Positions 24,061 to 34,575 of a stretch of DNA of 64,000 nucleotides are shown piece by piece. A model generated the notes under the pieces. That model was not told the origin of the DNA and made no database searches. It saw only the letters and a program-made list of their open reading frames with translations. The first letter of the stretch is position 1; each line of letters begins with the position of its first letter. The stretch comes from Gari tellinella (Eukaryota; Mollusca; Bivalvia; Cardiida; Psammobiidae). The stretch lies in contig OV277869.1 of the NCBI GenBank assembly GCA_922989275.2, positions 25,182,189 to 25,246,188 of the forward strand. The letters run 5' to 3'. The position numbers and the translations under genes were made by a program.

Positions 24061-24254
24061 ACTGATTGATGGCAAGGGTAATGAGGCAACATTAAGCAGC
24101 GTCCGATCTGGGTATAAGTTGTTTGTAGATGGTGTTAAATGTACACATAAACATGATAAACTGTTAAATCATATCAGCAAGAGTTGGCAGAACACAACAT
24201 AGCCCGCTTGTAGTGGCTTTATTTGAATGATGGCAATTTGATAGGTACTTCAGG

Positions 24255-24365
24255 GCCCAAGGTTATAAAGAGTTTGAGTCGAGTCTGGGCGTTTGCGCTA
24301 ATCTGACCAATCAAGCGCCTGACAACGATCTCAGACTCAACTCAAACTCTTTTTTATCTTGAGCT
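24255..24365. mobile_element. GGTTATAAAG hairpin MITE
   Basis: CCAAGGTTATAAAGAGTTTG, AGTCGAGTCTGGG mirrors CTCAGACTCAACTCAAACTC, TT. Relatives at 26480-26600 and 59883-60028. Confidence 0.6.
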
Positions 24366-25010
24366 TTGGTCACTACATAATTCAAGGTCAAACTGAGGCA
24401 ACATATATCACGATACTCACAATATTGGTCACTTGCTAAATACGACAAGGGTACATTTCGCAGTTGCTAAGGTATGCAGGGTAAATAGTTTTACAAGTAA
24501 ACATTACTATAATACTTAAGTCATTCGAAGTGACACTACCTTATTAAAATGTAAAGCCGGAGAATACTAAAACACAAGGAATGGTAATAAATAGATGACC
24601 AGTGCAGCTTAATAAAGGCTTTACAGTTGTTTTGATACCAACTTTACTTCAGATTTAACGACCGAGATCAAACTCGAGTCAGTGTCTTGATACTAGAACA
24701 GTTGAAACGAACCCCGCAACCAAAGCACATATTAGATCAAAGTTTGTTGGCCTAACTGAGATACTTTTCAACAGTACTGTTGTGTTTTCGAAAAAATAAA
24801 TGTAAACCTTTAGTCATGTTTGAAAAGAAACGCATTAAGAAAATTCCAAAGCTTTTGTCACGGAGCCCCCTCAAAATCTCCCAACTTTGGGCACTGACGT
24901 ATTGACTTGCCAACTGACAGGTATCCTTCTAAACCAATAGAAAGTACATGTATGAGCGCCGTGGTACCAAATAAACGCCATAAAAGTTGCTTATCGAAAA
25001 ATAATGTAAA

Positions 25011-25031
25011 AGGTCAAGGTCACAGTGACCT
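25011..25031 (+). promoter_or_regulatory. Perfect palindromic nuclear-receptor half-site pair in a repeat
   Basis: AGGTCA is followed directly by AGGTCACAGTGACCT, which is the consensus oestrogen response element (AGGTCA, three bases, TGACCT). It lies in the right palindrome arm in DNA that looks repetitive, with no gene next to it, so function is unproven. Confidence 0.4.
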
Positions 25032-25264
25032 GAAAAGCTATGTTATAGGCCACTTTGCCATGGCAAGCTGTATTCACACACCAACTTTGGTAAATCTTGT
25101 TGATGTAATAAAGAAAATATGGTCTAACCAAAAGGTACATGTGAAGACGGAATCAATTCCAGACACGCGCAATTTTGTCACTACATACGCCCAAAATTGA
25201 GCTTTGGGGTATAAATACACATTTAGCACTTGCAAAACTAACTTTAAACCAAATATAAAGGTAA

Positions 25265-25400
25265 GTATAAAGGGGTCATTTTTCGACAGAAGGGGGTCAA
25301 TATTCGACGATAGGTGTCCTTTTTCGACGACAGGGGGTCATTCTACGACGTCGAATTTTGACCGGGGGTCACTTTTCGATGGGGGTCAAAATACTTCGTT
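25265..25400. repeat. Minisatellite, outer right arm
   Basis: Units of GGGGTCATTTTTCGAC/CGACGTCGAATTTTGACC; reverse complement of 19005-19145. Confidence 0.8.
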
Positions 25401-26134
25401 ACACCGCACCAACGTTCAATTCATTATTTTGCTTTCAATGTAGATTTTTTCCTCAAATTCAACACACTAAATGCTTTATTATAGCTAAAAGGTCCAAAGT
25501 GTATACCAAACGTCATCATGAGAAATGGCTTTTGAACACCCCAAATCTACGCTGAGCTCACCTCCAGGGTTGGTTTTCATGAATGTTTGAAAAATATAAA
25601 CAATATAGGCAAATAAATATAGAAAGACCGTAAACCGAAATCATTTGTGGCTCGTATCGACCGGTCTTTTATAAATTGGTCGATTATATGCTTTGAAACA
25701 AAGCGATTTGTTTACTCACCTGTGTGTGCAAGGTCAAATATAAACAAATGTAAACAGGAAATACCGCAATTCGGCGTTGTCTGCACCGCACAACAAATTG
25801 AACGCTTATACACGGTATAAATAAATACGAAAGACTGCGATACTGCGATATTGATCAGGGTTCCCAACATTGAAAATAATTTGTCGTTAGACTTTTCGTA
25901 AGACGGGCTTAGAAGACTGAAATCTGTTCTAAACATATCCTTCAATGTTATTGGTGAATATAAATCCTCGATATTTAAAAAAGATTTCTCGGCCATGTTA
26001 AGCGAAAATGTTTTCACAACATAACTATTTCTGACGAGTGATCTAGATCTATCAATATTTCAAAAGTTTAATAAAATCTTAACACGTCGAATCTCGATAT
26101 CTTGAACCTGTTTTTGTCGAATTGACTCATATAA

Positions 26135-26440
26135 CTACAGTTGAATTATCATAAGTTAGTAGCCTAATGCGAACATACCTATATTCCAAATAATGACTTG
26201 TATTTCTAAAGTTGAATTATAATAACTAATAGTAAGGTAGATGAAGGCGAACATTTCCGTATTCCAAACATAAACTTTTCTATAGTTGACATAAAATAAC
26301 TTTTAACTAATTGTAAGGTGGCTAAAGGCAAACATACTGTATTCCAAACATTGACACGTATTTTACAGTTGAACTATAATAACTTGTAACTAGTTCTAAG
26401 GTATTTAAAGGCGAACATACCATATTCCAAATATTGAAAG
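26135..26440. repeat. Tandem repeat, about 85-bp unit, four copies
   Basis: Each unit has CAGTTGAATTATAATAACT-like, then TAAGGT, then AAAGGCGAACAT, then TATTCCAAA. Copies are roughly 80 percent alike. Confidence 0.75.
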
Positions 26441-26619
26441 CAATTTAAACCGTATATAGATACTGTACAACATGGTACAAGGTGGTAAAGCGTTTGAATT
26501 GAGTCTGAGATCGTTCTATATCATTAGATTGGTGACAGTTGAGCAAAATCTCAAACCTAACCAATGCAATGATTGAGACTCAACTCAAAGGGCTAGGCGA
26601 AAATTAAGCAAAGTCTTTG

Positions 26620-27730
26620 GTCTAAAGTGTCTCTACTGTTTATAAAATCTCTTTAGATTGTATTATATTATAATCAGTACAGTACAATACTTTATATTAT
26701 ATTTACATTGTATACTTCTTAATTACCGAGAAATAGTATTTTCTATCGACGATAATCAATATATTAGAACTGAACTTTTAAAGAAGATAAAAACTGGAAC
26801 TAAACACAATTAGAACAATCGGCCTTGATAATCATGTTAAACAATACAAAGTCAAACTAATACAAAATATGTTAGCATCAAAAATGAAATTGTTTAAATG
26901 TAAATTTGATCCTAATTGTAAAAATGTTCATGTATTAGAAGATTATGAACATTTTTTCAAAACTGTTCAGTAGTTTCGCAATTATGGTAAATTCTACTCA
27001 AAGTCTTCAAATTATGCTGCTTCCAAAATAATATATAATCCTTAAAAGTTTCCATACTAGGATATTTGAGTAATAACACTCGTTTTAATGATCTGAACAT
27101 GGTTCTCAACGTTTTATGATTTTGTATTTACAAAGGATATTATATAAGCAAAATAGAGAAGAAATATAAACAATATGGATCAATATTTGTTAGAGAATAC
27201 AATTCATACTATATGTAAAAGAAACACAGACTGTCAATATTTCTAATCAAATTTAATAAGCATTTTACTACGTATATGAACTGATAGTCTTTACTATATT
27301 GACCATGTGTTGTTTTATTTGAACATTTTGAGAATCTATATACAATGAAAATACGTAAAAAAAGAAGTTGAAAAAAACTTCATCAAGAAATCGAAATAGT
27401 TACATAATAGAGGCGTTGACATAATTTTACTTGAAGAATAAAACTATTTTGTATTTTTATTGACAAGAACATTTCTGTTATCTTTATATAAAGTTCCGCA
27501 CATAAAAACCCTTAATATACTCATATGCGTACTCTTCTACAATTATAAAAACAAAAAGGTCAGAATCGAAATGTTTTCGGTTTTCTATTGTATACTTTCA
27601 TATACTGTGTCTGTTTAAAGATGATAAATTAAGCTTTTCTTCTGGACGAAATAACTAAGTTTAAAAGCCAATCTTAAAGAAGGCTTCTTGAGTTAAACCA
27701 TTACTGAAAATATAACAAAGTACTTAGTAC
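26620..27730. other. AT-rich stretch without recognised features
   Basis: I see no repeats, exons or RNA genes here. Confidence 0.45.
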
Positions 27731-27734
27731 TTAC

Positions 27735-27840
27735 AGTGTGTCTTCTGAAGCGTAGACTGTGTTTCTGAAGCGCAGACTGCTCAGATGCTGATAGTCTGTT
27801 ACAAAGACGAGAATTAAGGCAGCCCTAGCCTCTTATATAC
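27735..27840 (-). promoter_or_regulatory. Candidate distal TATA promoter and untranslated first exon
   Basis: On the minus strand TATATAAG (27839-27832) is followed about 95 bp later by a good splice donor, CACACT|GTAAGTAC (donor GT at 27734-27733). Between them lies DNA without an ATG that includes a doubled unit of about 21 bp (CAGTCTGCGCTTCAGAAACA and CAGTCTACGCTTCAGAAGAC). This is what a TATA promoter with a 5' UTR exon looks like. The nearest coding exon downstream on this strand is gene A exon 1, which has a plausible acceptor just before its ATG; that would imply a 13.4 kb first intron. The link is inference. Confidence 0.35.
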
Positions 27841-27914
27841 AGTTTAGGTGCCGTTCTACGATTGTATCTTAACGGCTGATCAACGATGAACTCTACGCAT
27901 GCTAGCCGCGAAAC

Positions 27915-27998
27915 AATGCTTACCTTTGCAAACAGTTTACATCCTGATGAGACGCCGCAACATGCAGCGTCTCATAAGGATGCAAAACTGTTTTATAC
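27915..27998. mobile_element. CAAACAG hairpin remnant
   Basis: GCAAACAGTTTACATCCTGA, TGAGACGCCGC, loop, GCGTCTCATAAGGATGC. Termini of the carrier MITE are not recognisable. Confidence 0.55.
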
Positions 27999-28089
27999 TC
28001 TGATCCTAATTTGAAAAGAAAATTTGAAAATTCATTTATAAAACAGTAGCAGACGACAATTGTTTCAGACGAAAATACATACAACCAGT

Positions 28090-30090
28090 ATTCAAAGAGT
28101 TATATATAAAATTATTATCCTTTTTATTATAACAATTTTATTACCCTTTGTCACATAACAATGATACTATTTTCAGGGTACAATGTAACTGTGGCAATTG
28201 TTGATAAACTTGACATTCTTATATTTTGCTTTGACGACGAAGCCAGAAAACACACAGAATAAAATAGAATATAACCTTTGTTATGCAAAAAATCTAATAA
28301 GAGCCATAAGCATAGAAACCACAAATACAAATCAAGGAAAACGGTATGGTAAGATGGTGTTTGGCAGAATATTCTTTTATCTACATGACTGTGTAGCCGA
28401 ATATGTTACAACAAATAATTCAGGCTTGAATCAATATCTCAAACTTTAAAATATAAATTCTACTCGTGATCTTTTCTGAATACGGGAGAGACATGCCGAT
28501 ACATCAATAGCCTTTTGCCGAAAGTAAACGTGCATGTATCAAATCATATCAGTTTTAATAATAATGTTTATCAAAACTCCTGTTTAAATGGATTTCTGGA
28601 CAAGCATCTTAAACAGGGCAATGCAATTTTTTCAAATAGCATTTGAGCCCCATAGTTAGGTATTAAGTATAGTTGTTGAAGTGTGGTATAGCAATGTGTT
28701 GTATATAGCACAGTACAGTACGGGGCGTTCATTTAATTGTGTCACTCTTGCAGTTTTCTGCCCTCCAACTAATAATAGCGCATTGAAATTTTTGTCTGCT
28801 TCACAATAAAATGATTGTACATATTGACTGAAAATTTCGATTGAATCCGTCAAGCAGTTTAGATATTATTTAAGATTTAAGTTGGTCAATTCATAAACAC
28901 TGGCTATTGTAGTGTATGTAATGGCGTACGTTGAAATACGGGCTTACGGTAAAGGTCGAATAATTTTTAAAATGTCGATTTCATTGATATACCTTGACAT
29001 TTATATGAAAAATTGAAGATGTTCAGTGTCATAAATGCCATTTTCTAATCAAATGAAACAATTTAAAGATTACTAATTGTACTTATTAACGGCAACTATC
29101 CAATTTGGCGGGTGCCAAAGTTTAAGCTGCTGCTGTGGTAAATCTACTAAAACAGCACGCAAGAAAAGCATTTGAATATATAACTGACGGTATAGGTAAA
29201 ATATCGGGTTCAGATCATATGTTTTTGATACGCGAGTGTAAAGTTAGAAGTTGTTTTGTGTGGTGGATCCTTTATCCTTTCATTGAGAATAAAACTACAT
29301 ACTCATGTAATACGTTGTAAAATACTTGTCTAAAAGCAGAAATATATACAAATTACACCTTTCTGTGCTGCTTAAAAGTGATTTATAATTATAAGCAACA
29401 CATATAAATAATTTTATCGCCAGAAAATGTGTAAAGAAAAATTTATATTGGTTATTGCGAAATACAAAAATGCGCGGGAAAAAGTTTTAAATGCATTTAC
29501 GTTCGAAATCCGATCACGCTTTACTTAAATTTAGAAACCAGTCTACTTAAATTTCCGAGGAGGGTTTATACAGTCAATATACTGAAAAAAAAGAAGAATT
29601 GTTATGCAAAACACAAACCTGCAATCCTAATTTAAAGCTATGCCTCATAAATCAAATTGTAGATTTTCCCCACATATATAATGGTAAATGATTTTCTGTA
29701 AAATTAAACGATAACCCAGCTACCCCGTCTGTATTATTCACCGCAATATGGTTTTTATATTTGATTTTCGTTCCTTTTATCGAAGAAAGCTGACTTTTTA
29801 TGCCGAGGCATCTCTCAATGTAAGCCGGACTGTGCCGATTTACAGTGTTTGGTGGGTACACCTATAGGGGGCTATTTTCCCACTTTTTACATTCAAATTT
29901 TAATACTAAAATGATATATTTCTGTCAAAGAGAAATTTTTCTAAGGGTTGGACTGAACGAAGTTTGCACGAATCTCATATTGCGCCTTTAATGATCCCGG
30001 TGACAAGATTAAATGAACGCCCGTCGTACAGTTTATTTCAAAGTACAGCACAGTATAGTATATACATGTAGTACATTATAGTACAGTATA
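28090..30090. other. AT-rich stretch without recognised features
   Basis: Several short open frames occur, but none has splice signals, domains or similarity that I can see. Confidence 0.45.
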
Positions 30091-30091
30091 G

Positions 30092-30283
30092 CAGGGCTCC
30101 AGATAAGAGGTAGTTTTTTCAACAAATCCCACATTTTCTCACTATTTTTAGCACCAAATCCTATGGTGTTACTACTCATTAGAATCGTCTCGAAGAGACG
30201 ATTCTAATGAGTAGTGACACCATAGGGTTTAATTCAGAAATAAAGATTTTAGTTTTTGAAAAACTACCCTTATCTGGTGCTCT
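30092..30283. mobile_element. hAT-like MITE, copy 2
   Basis: Over 95 percent identical to 832-1024 by eye. AGTATAG flanks both sides (left one base away from the CAGGGC end). The high identity suggests recent activity of the family. Confidence 0.85.
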
Positions 30284-30338
30284 AGTATAGTATGGTACGA
30301 TAAATCACAATATACTATTATCATTTCTATCATCATTA

Positions 30339-31145
30339 TTAAGATTTATATAGCGCTATTTTCACACAGGAGTTGTGCGTGTAACAGCGCTTCGCATGAA
30401 ATTATACAAATGTACAGTTTTCCCTCCCTACAACGGCCCTCCCAACAACGACTCCCTCCTTAGAACGACACTTTTCGCAATTCCCTAGACAGGATGATTA
30501 TGTCTAACGAATTTACTGCTGCAATGTCGTCTGCTTAAAATTGTCGTCTGCTTTTTTTCTCAAAGTTACATATTGGACATTTTGACAAAAACACTTAATG
30601 ACGAATGACAAACAGCTTGAATCCAGATCAGACGCCGCGTTACGCGGCGTCTGATCTGGGTTCAAGCTGTTTGCAAATGAAAGCCAATTTCCCTCTCTTT
30701 AACGACTCCCTCCGAACAACGCACACAATCTCTGTCTCCCATTGGGTGTCGTTGTAGAGAGGGAGCGCTGTACCTACAAAGCGAGAAAAAATAAATAACT
30801 ACATTTAGATCTACACGGAAACATACTACCTTATGAATTTACATAGAAACACATTCCAAACAAGGTTAACTCTTTTGTAAAATCAATTTTACATTGAGTC
30901 AAGTATTTAAAAAGATCTATAAATAGTAATTTTATTGTCAGTTTTGTCCCAAGAACTCCGGGACCTACATTATCCAAAGCTGAATTATACCCTTCATCTA
31001 TGAAATAAACTACCCAAGAATCATGCAATAGACCGTATCCAGCTTGTTTCAAAGAGATCAGAGTCATTATCCCTACCATCAAGATCCACCAGACAGGCAC
31101 CGGGTCGACAGTACAACTCCAGGACTCCAATCTAGACCATATGAA
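30339..31145 (-). mobile_element. LINE 3'-UTR copy, interrupted by a MITE
   Basis: The segment matches the 3' UTR of the LINE at 53.0-53.9 kb: the tail region TATATAGCGCT followed by TTTTCACACAGG, the block near 30780, and CCCTACCATCAAGATCCACC near 31075. It is split at 30413-30772 by a TA-flanked MITE; the 53-kb copy shows the uninterrupted site. A 142-codon open frame across it (30831-31259 minus) has no recognisable domain and is not considered a gene. Confidence 0.75.
30413..30772. mobile_element. TA-MITE (TACAACGACCCTCCC family), with empty-site control
   Basis: TACAGTTTTCCCTCCCTACA...GTAGAGAGGGAGCGCTGTA. Hairpin GACAAACAGCTTGAATCCAG, ATCAGACGCCGCG and complement. Flanks read ATG|TA|CCTA; the LINE copy near 53090 reads ATGTACCTA uninterrupted, so TA was duplicated on insertion. 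Confidence 0.9.
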
Positions 31146-31539
31146 TGTATGTTTAAACTCTACCTTCTTAGAAGTTGCTAACAAACATGCAGCTATCAAA
31201 AGGAAATAGCAATTTCCCAAAGCAGACCCGTTTATGAAAATGGAATTAAGGAAACCCACTTTTAAGAAAATACTGCTTCATAACAAACATATTTACACAG
31301 GTCAGGCAAATGTATAAGAACTTCAGGTGTGGCGATTTGCAAAACGAAACGAGATGCCATAGTCATTGTACCAAGTAATTATTTTGGATCAAATGAATGA
31401 ACTTGTGCGATTATAGTGATATGTGTCCTAATAAGGTTAACATATTGAGTTGGGTTTTACGGCACGGTGACACATAAATGGTCATATGACGCTGAATTTT
31501 CAATAAAATATTCTAAAACTCTCAATTATTAGTTATTTC

Positions 31540-31665
31540 TCCATCTAATCCTGTCTTCTGACTGCTCAAAAGAGACAAAATTAGATCGAGAAACTAGATG
31601 AATTTTAAGGTTTTGACTTGCGACCGTTTTTGTCGTACGGCGTTTGGTATGACAGACTGGCCCCA
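31540..31665. mobile_element. Decayed GGGCCC-type MITE
   Basis: TCTAATCCTGTCTTCTGAC and TTTTGACTTGCGACCGTTTT, TGTCGTACGG of the 5338-5600 family; central hairpin mostly lost. Confidence 0.5.
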
Positions 31666-31901
31666 GTTTCGTTGTAGTGCCGTTGTGCTTATCACATGGC
31701 CAGAATATGTTATCTTATTTGAATTCTTGTTTCATTTGTATTATCTAGATCAATAATACAGAATGTATTTGCATGTAGATTGGATTAAGATTATGACAAT
31801 TTGTATGGAATGTTTTGGCTTTTTTTTTCCAAATTTCACACTGATGGTTTTCCTATTGATGCTGATTGTAAAATGTATCCGTTGCCTATTGATTGAGGTA
31901 A

Positions 31902-32108
31902 TACAGTAAACCTCTCTATTACTATCACTATATTGTGACAATTATTAGTCGTTTAAAACAGGTGACTGCTTAAAGCAATGTGAAAGTGAAACATAAAGCT
32001 CCTTTAGGAGCTTTCTGTTTTATTTTCACATTGCTTTAAGCTCTCACCTGTCTTTTATACAGACAATCAGCCTTATTCTTATTGGTCGTAATAGAGAGGT
32101 TCTACTGT
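31902..32108. mobile_element. TA-MITE (CAGTAGAACC family)
   Basis: TACAGTAAACCTCTCTATTA...AATAGAGAGGTTCTACTG. Hairpin TTAAAGCAATGTGAAAGTGA, AACATAAAGCTCC and complement. Confidence 0.9.
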
Positions 32109-32257
32109 TGTGATGTTTTTGTGTCTGAGTAGGACACGCTTATGTCTCCATTGTCTATTGATTGAGGTTACTTGCAGTGTTATTTTGTTCTTAAGTAGGA
32201 CGTACGTCCGTTCAAGGCCATGCAAGGCCATATAAAGCTGCCTCATCTTTTTATCAC

Positions 32258-32463
32258 TACAGTGCTCCCTCTCTACAACGACCCTCCCTACAACGAGCTT
32301 TGTCGCAGTTCCCTAAACAGGCCACTTATTTCTAACGCTTTTACTGCTGCAATTTCGTCTGTTTAAAATTGTCGTCTGTAGTTTTGTCTCAAAGTCACAT
32401 AGTGGATATTTTTACAGAAAAATACTTGAAGTTGAGTGACAAACAGCTTGGGGGAGCGCTGTA
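32258..32463. mobile_element. TA-MITE (TACAACGACCCTCCC family), internally deleted
   Basis: TACAGTGCTCCCTCTCTACA at the left; ACAAACAGCTTG joins directly to GGGGGAGCGCTGTA at the right, so the hairpin and most of the right half are lost. It lies about 230 bp upstream of the Naiad frame. Confidence 0.8.
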
Positions 32464-32791
32464 CATGACTCTGAGCGGACGAAAATTCTTCTAAAGCAGT
32501 AATGTATGCATTATATTCCAAAGCAAAAACACCTCAGTACTCATCATGGAAAAGTATATATACGAATGTCAGCTTGAATATGTCGAAATATAAAACTACA
32601 CTTTGCAATTGTTAAGTAGACCTAAGTTATTCGGAAGCATAATCTATGCAATTATCAGTATCTTGAGACAATGAGTATCTGTAAAGTTTCAAACTTTATA
32701 TTCTATTCAACGCAATAATTCTGTTTTATTACGACCACTGAACAAAAAACGTAGAGTGCATCCTATTATTGAAAAGTGCAATGCTAAGAGG

Positions 32792-32920
32792 TGAGCGTGT
32801 TGCAATTTTTTATTTTGCAAGTCTACTATACAATCAACAGTAAACGGTAGATTATTTAGTGTTGTCATAGATTCAGACATCAACTGACGAACTAACCATA
32901 TTGTATACGTGTTAACTTGA
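32792..32920 (+). other. Three in-frame TGA codons in the endonuclease zinc/GIY region
   Basis: TGA at 32792-32794 (AKR-TGA-AC-C), 32885-32887 (DIN-TGA-RTN) and 32918-32920 (VLT-TGA-KAPGCGIQYVG). The first matches the RC..C pattern that precedes GIY-YIG domains of Penelope-like elements. The third is the LTC cysteine of the CCHH ligand set. Protein similarity continues through all three without a frame change. Confidence 0.7.
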
Positions 32921-34491
32921 AAAGCACCAGGTTGTGGTATCCAGTATGTTGGGCAAACCGGTCGTCCTCTAAAAACTAGGTTTAATGAACATCTTCGTAC
33001 TTGTAGGAACAAAAAACTGAGGAACTTTCTGTATCAACATTTTCGGAAACCTGGACATGGATTAGATTTGATTTCAATTCAACCTGTTGAACATGTTACG
33101 TATGATATAAATGCTACTAATAGTTTCAAATGTAAGGCTAGATTTATAACGGAATTAAAATGGATTAAAAATTTACAGACACCCTTTCCTTTAGGCTTGA
33201 ATGATAATATATACCAATCTGGCAATATTTCTAAAGAACCTTCAATTGATATTTTTTCGATTTATTCTACACGAAAGCGTAAATCTAGATCGCATGGTAT
33301 TCGTATAAATGGAAATATTAAACGTAAATCACGTCAGTCGATTTCTATTACAGATTTGCATAATCTGCTGTTACATTCTGGTAAACATAAAATGCTTTCT
33401 CGGCTTTCTTCGTTGTCATTGTCGTCTTTAAAAGATATTGACGACAAGGCTGATGGAATAATTTTACGCACAGATCCTCTGTATTATACTGCAGGTTTAA
33501 TACAAAGTTATACTCAGCATGTTCTTAGACCTCATATTGATTCTTTAAACGATCACAAAAGATATTTCATTAAGGTCCCTTTTATAAATAAAGGTATTGA
33601 TTTCATAGATTTACAAAGTATTCTCCGTAACAAAAATGTGATGAATGCTATTCCAAATTATTTCAAAAATCTTGTACCACCTATTATTTGTTATAAGTAT
33701 AATAAATCTGTTAGAGGGTTAATTTTTAACTACAATAAAATTGTTTCTGATCTTAAAATTCTCGAAAACACACCAGATACATGAGACTGTCCCTCTTCTA
33801 AATTCTGTTACGCTCCAGCGGGTCATATAATAACTGGCAATTTTGATATCATTAAAGATAAACGCATTAGAGCGCTTTTGAGTAAGGGACCTAAATTTAG
33901 ATTACCTGCCTTAATTGATTTCGATACTTGTCGCAATCATATTTCTGAAGCTTTGAATAAGTATAGTACCAACTGGTGCCGCAGAGAACATGCTGAAAAT
34001 GACGCTCTTACAAAATGGAAAGATTTTATTTTTGATATTATCGATACCCGGATTTCGTTCTATTTATCCAATAACCATCTTTTACCACCTAAACCTAAAT
34101 TTAACATTCGTCACTTAAAGAAGGGCATACAAGACTTTCATTCCTAATATGTACTCGTTCCTGCAGACAAAGCATCCAATAATGTGATAATTGTATGACG
34201 ATTACATTATGTTGATGCTTTAAACCAGGAACTTGTGAATACTAATTCCTATACAACGACTAATTTAACGGAGCATAATGTAGTATCTGATCATCTTGAT
34301 ACTTGTAAACAATTAAAGCTGACGTCAACATTACATGTCATAAACTTCCTACTATGTACTGGATACCAAAACTCCACAAAACACCATATAAGTCTCGTTT
34401 TATTGCTAATTCAAGTGCATGTACTACTACTAAGCTTTCCAAACTTTTGACATCGTCTTTAATTAAAATCAAAGAACATGTTCAAAGGTAT

Positions 34492-34575
34492 TGTGACAAG
34501 ACTTACGAAAATTCTGGACTTAATCTGTTTTGGTGTGACAAGACTTACGAAAATTCTGGACTTAATCTGTTTTGG
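34492..34575 (+). repeat. Perfect 42-bp tandem duplication inside the RT frame
   Basis: 34492-34533 and 34534-34575 are identical and duplicate 14 residues (CDKTYENSGLNLFW) in frame. It lies between the WIPKLHKTP motif and the YDFSTLYT motif. The lack of any divergence implies a recent event, either in this copy or carried by its source element. Confidence 0.95.

Larger units (their letters stand above)
15960..25820. repeat. Giant decayed inverted repeat centred near 22.16 kb
   Basis: The left arm (15960-16415 and 18996-22155) matches the reverse complement of the right arm (22165-25820). Anchors: 15965-16100 with 25700-25815; 16380-16410 with 25395-25425; 19005-19190 with 25215-25405; 19970-20080 with 24030-24100; 20400-20690 with 23285-23765; 21180-21420 with 22960-23140; 21540-21720 with 22590-22810; 22040-22130 with 22180-22290. 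The arms differ by insertions: about 2.6 kb at 16416-18995 and 380 bp near 20824-21205 on the left; a MITE (23417-23624) and other DNA at 24200-25215 on the right. No genes are seen inside. Part of the left arm recurs at 42077-43260, so the unit, or part of it, is dispersed. Confidence 0.8.

Noticed and set aside
24907..25200. 97-codon open frame
   Set aside because: It overlaps repeat-like DNA with the AGGTCA palindrome and lacks similarity or splice partners.
30831..31259. 142-codon open frame on the minus strand
   Set aside because: It lies in a LINE 3' UTR that is non-coding in the copy at 53 kb.
33068..33784. A separate 238-residue protein
   Set aside because: It is the middle of the Naiad frame bounded by TGA codons; GIY-YIG motifs precede its first ATG in the same frame.
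34145..34147. The TAA in the Naiad frame as another recoded codon
   Set aside because: Only UGA is recoded by a SECIS; a single TAA plus the nearby frameshift is better read as decay of this copy.
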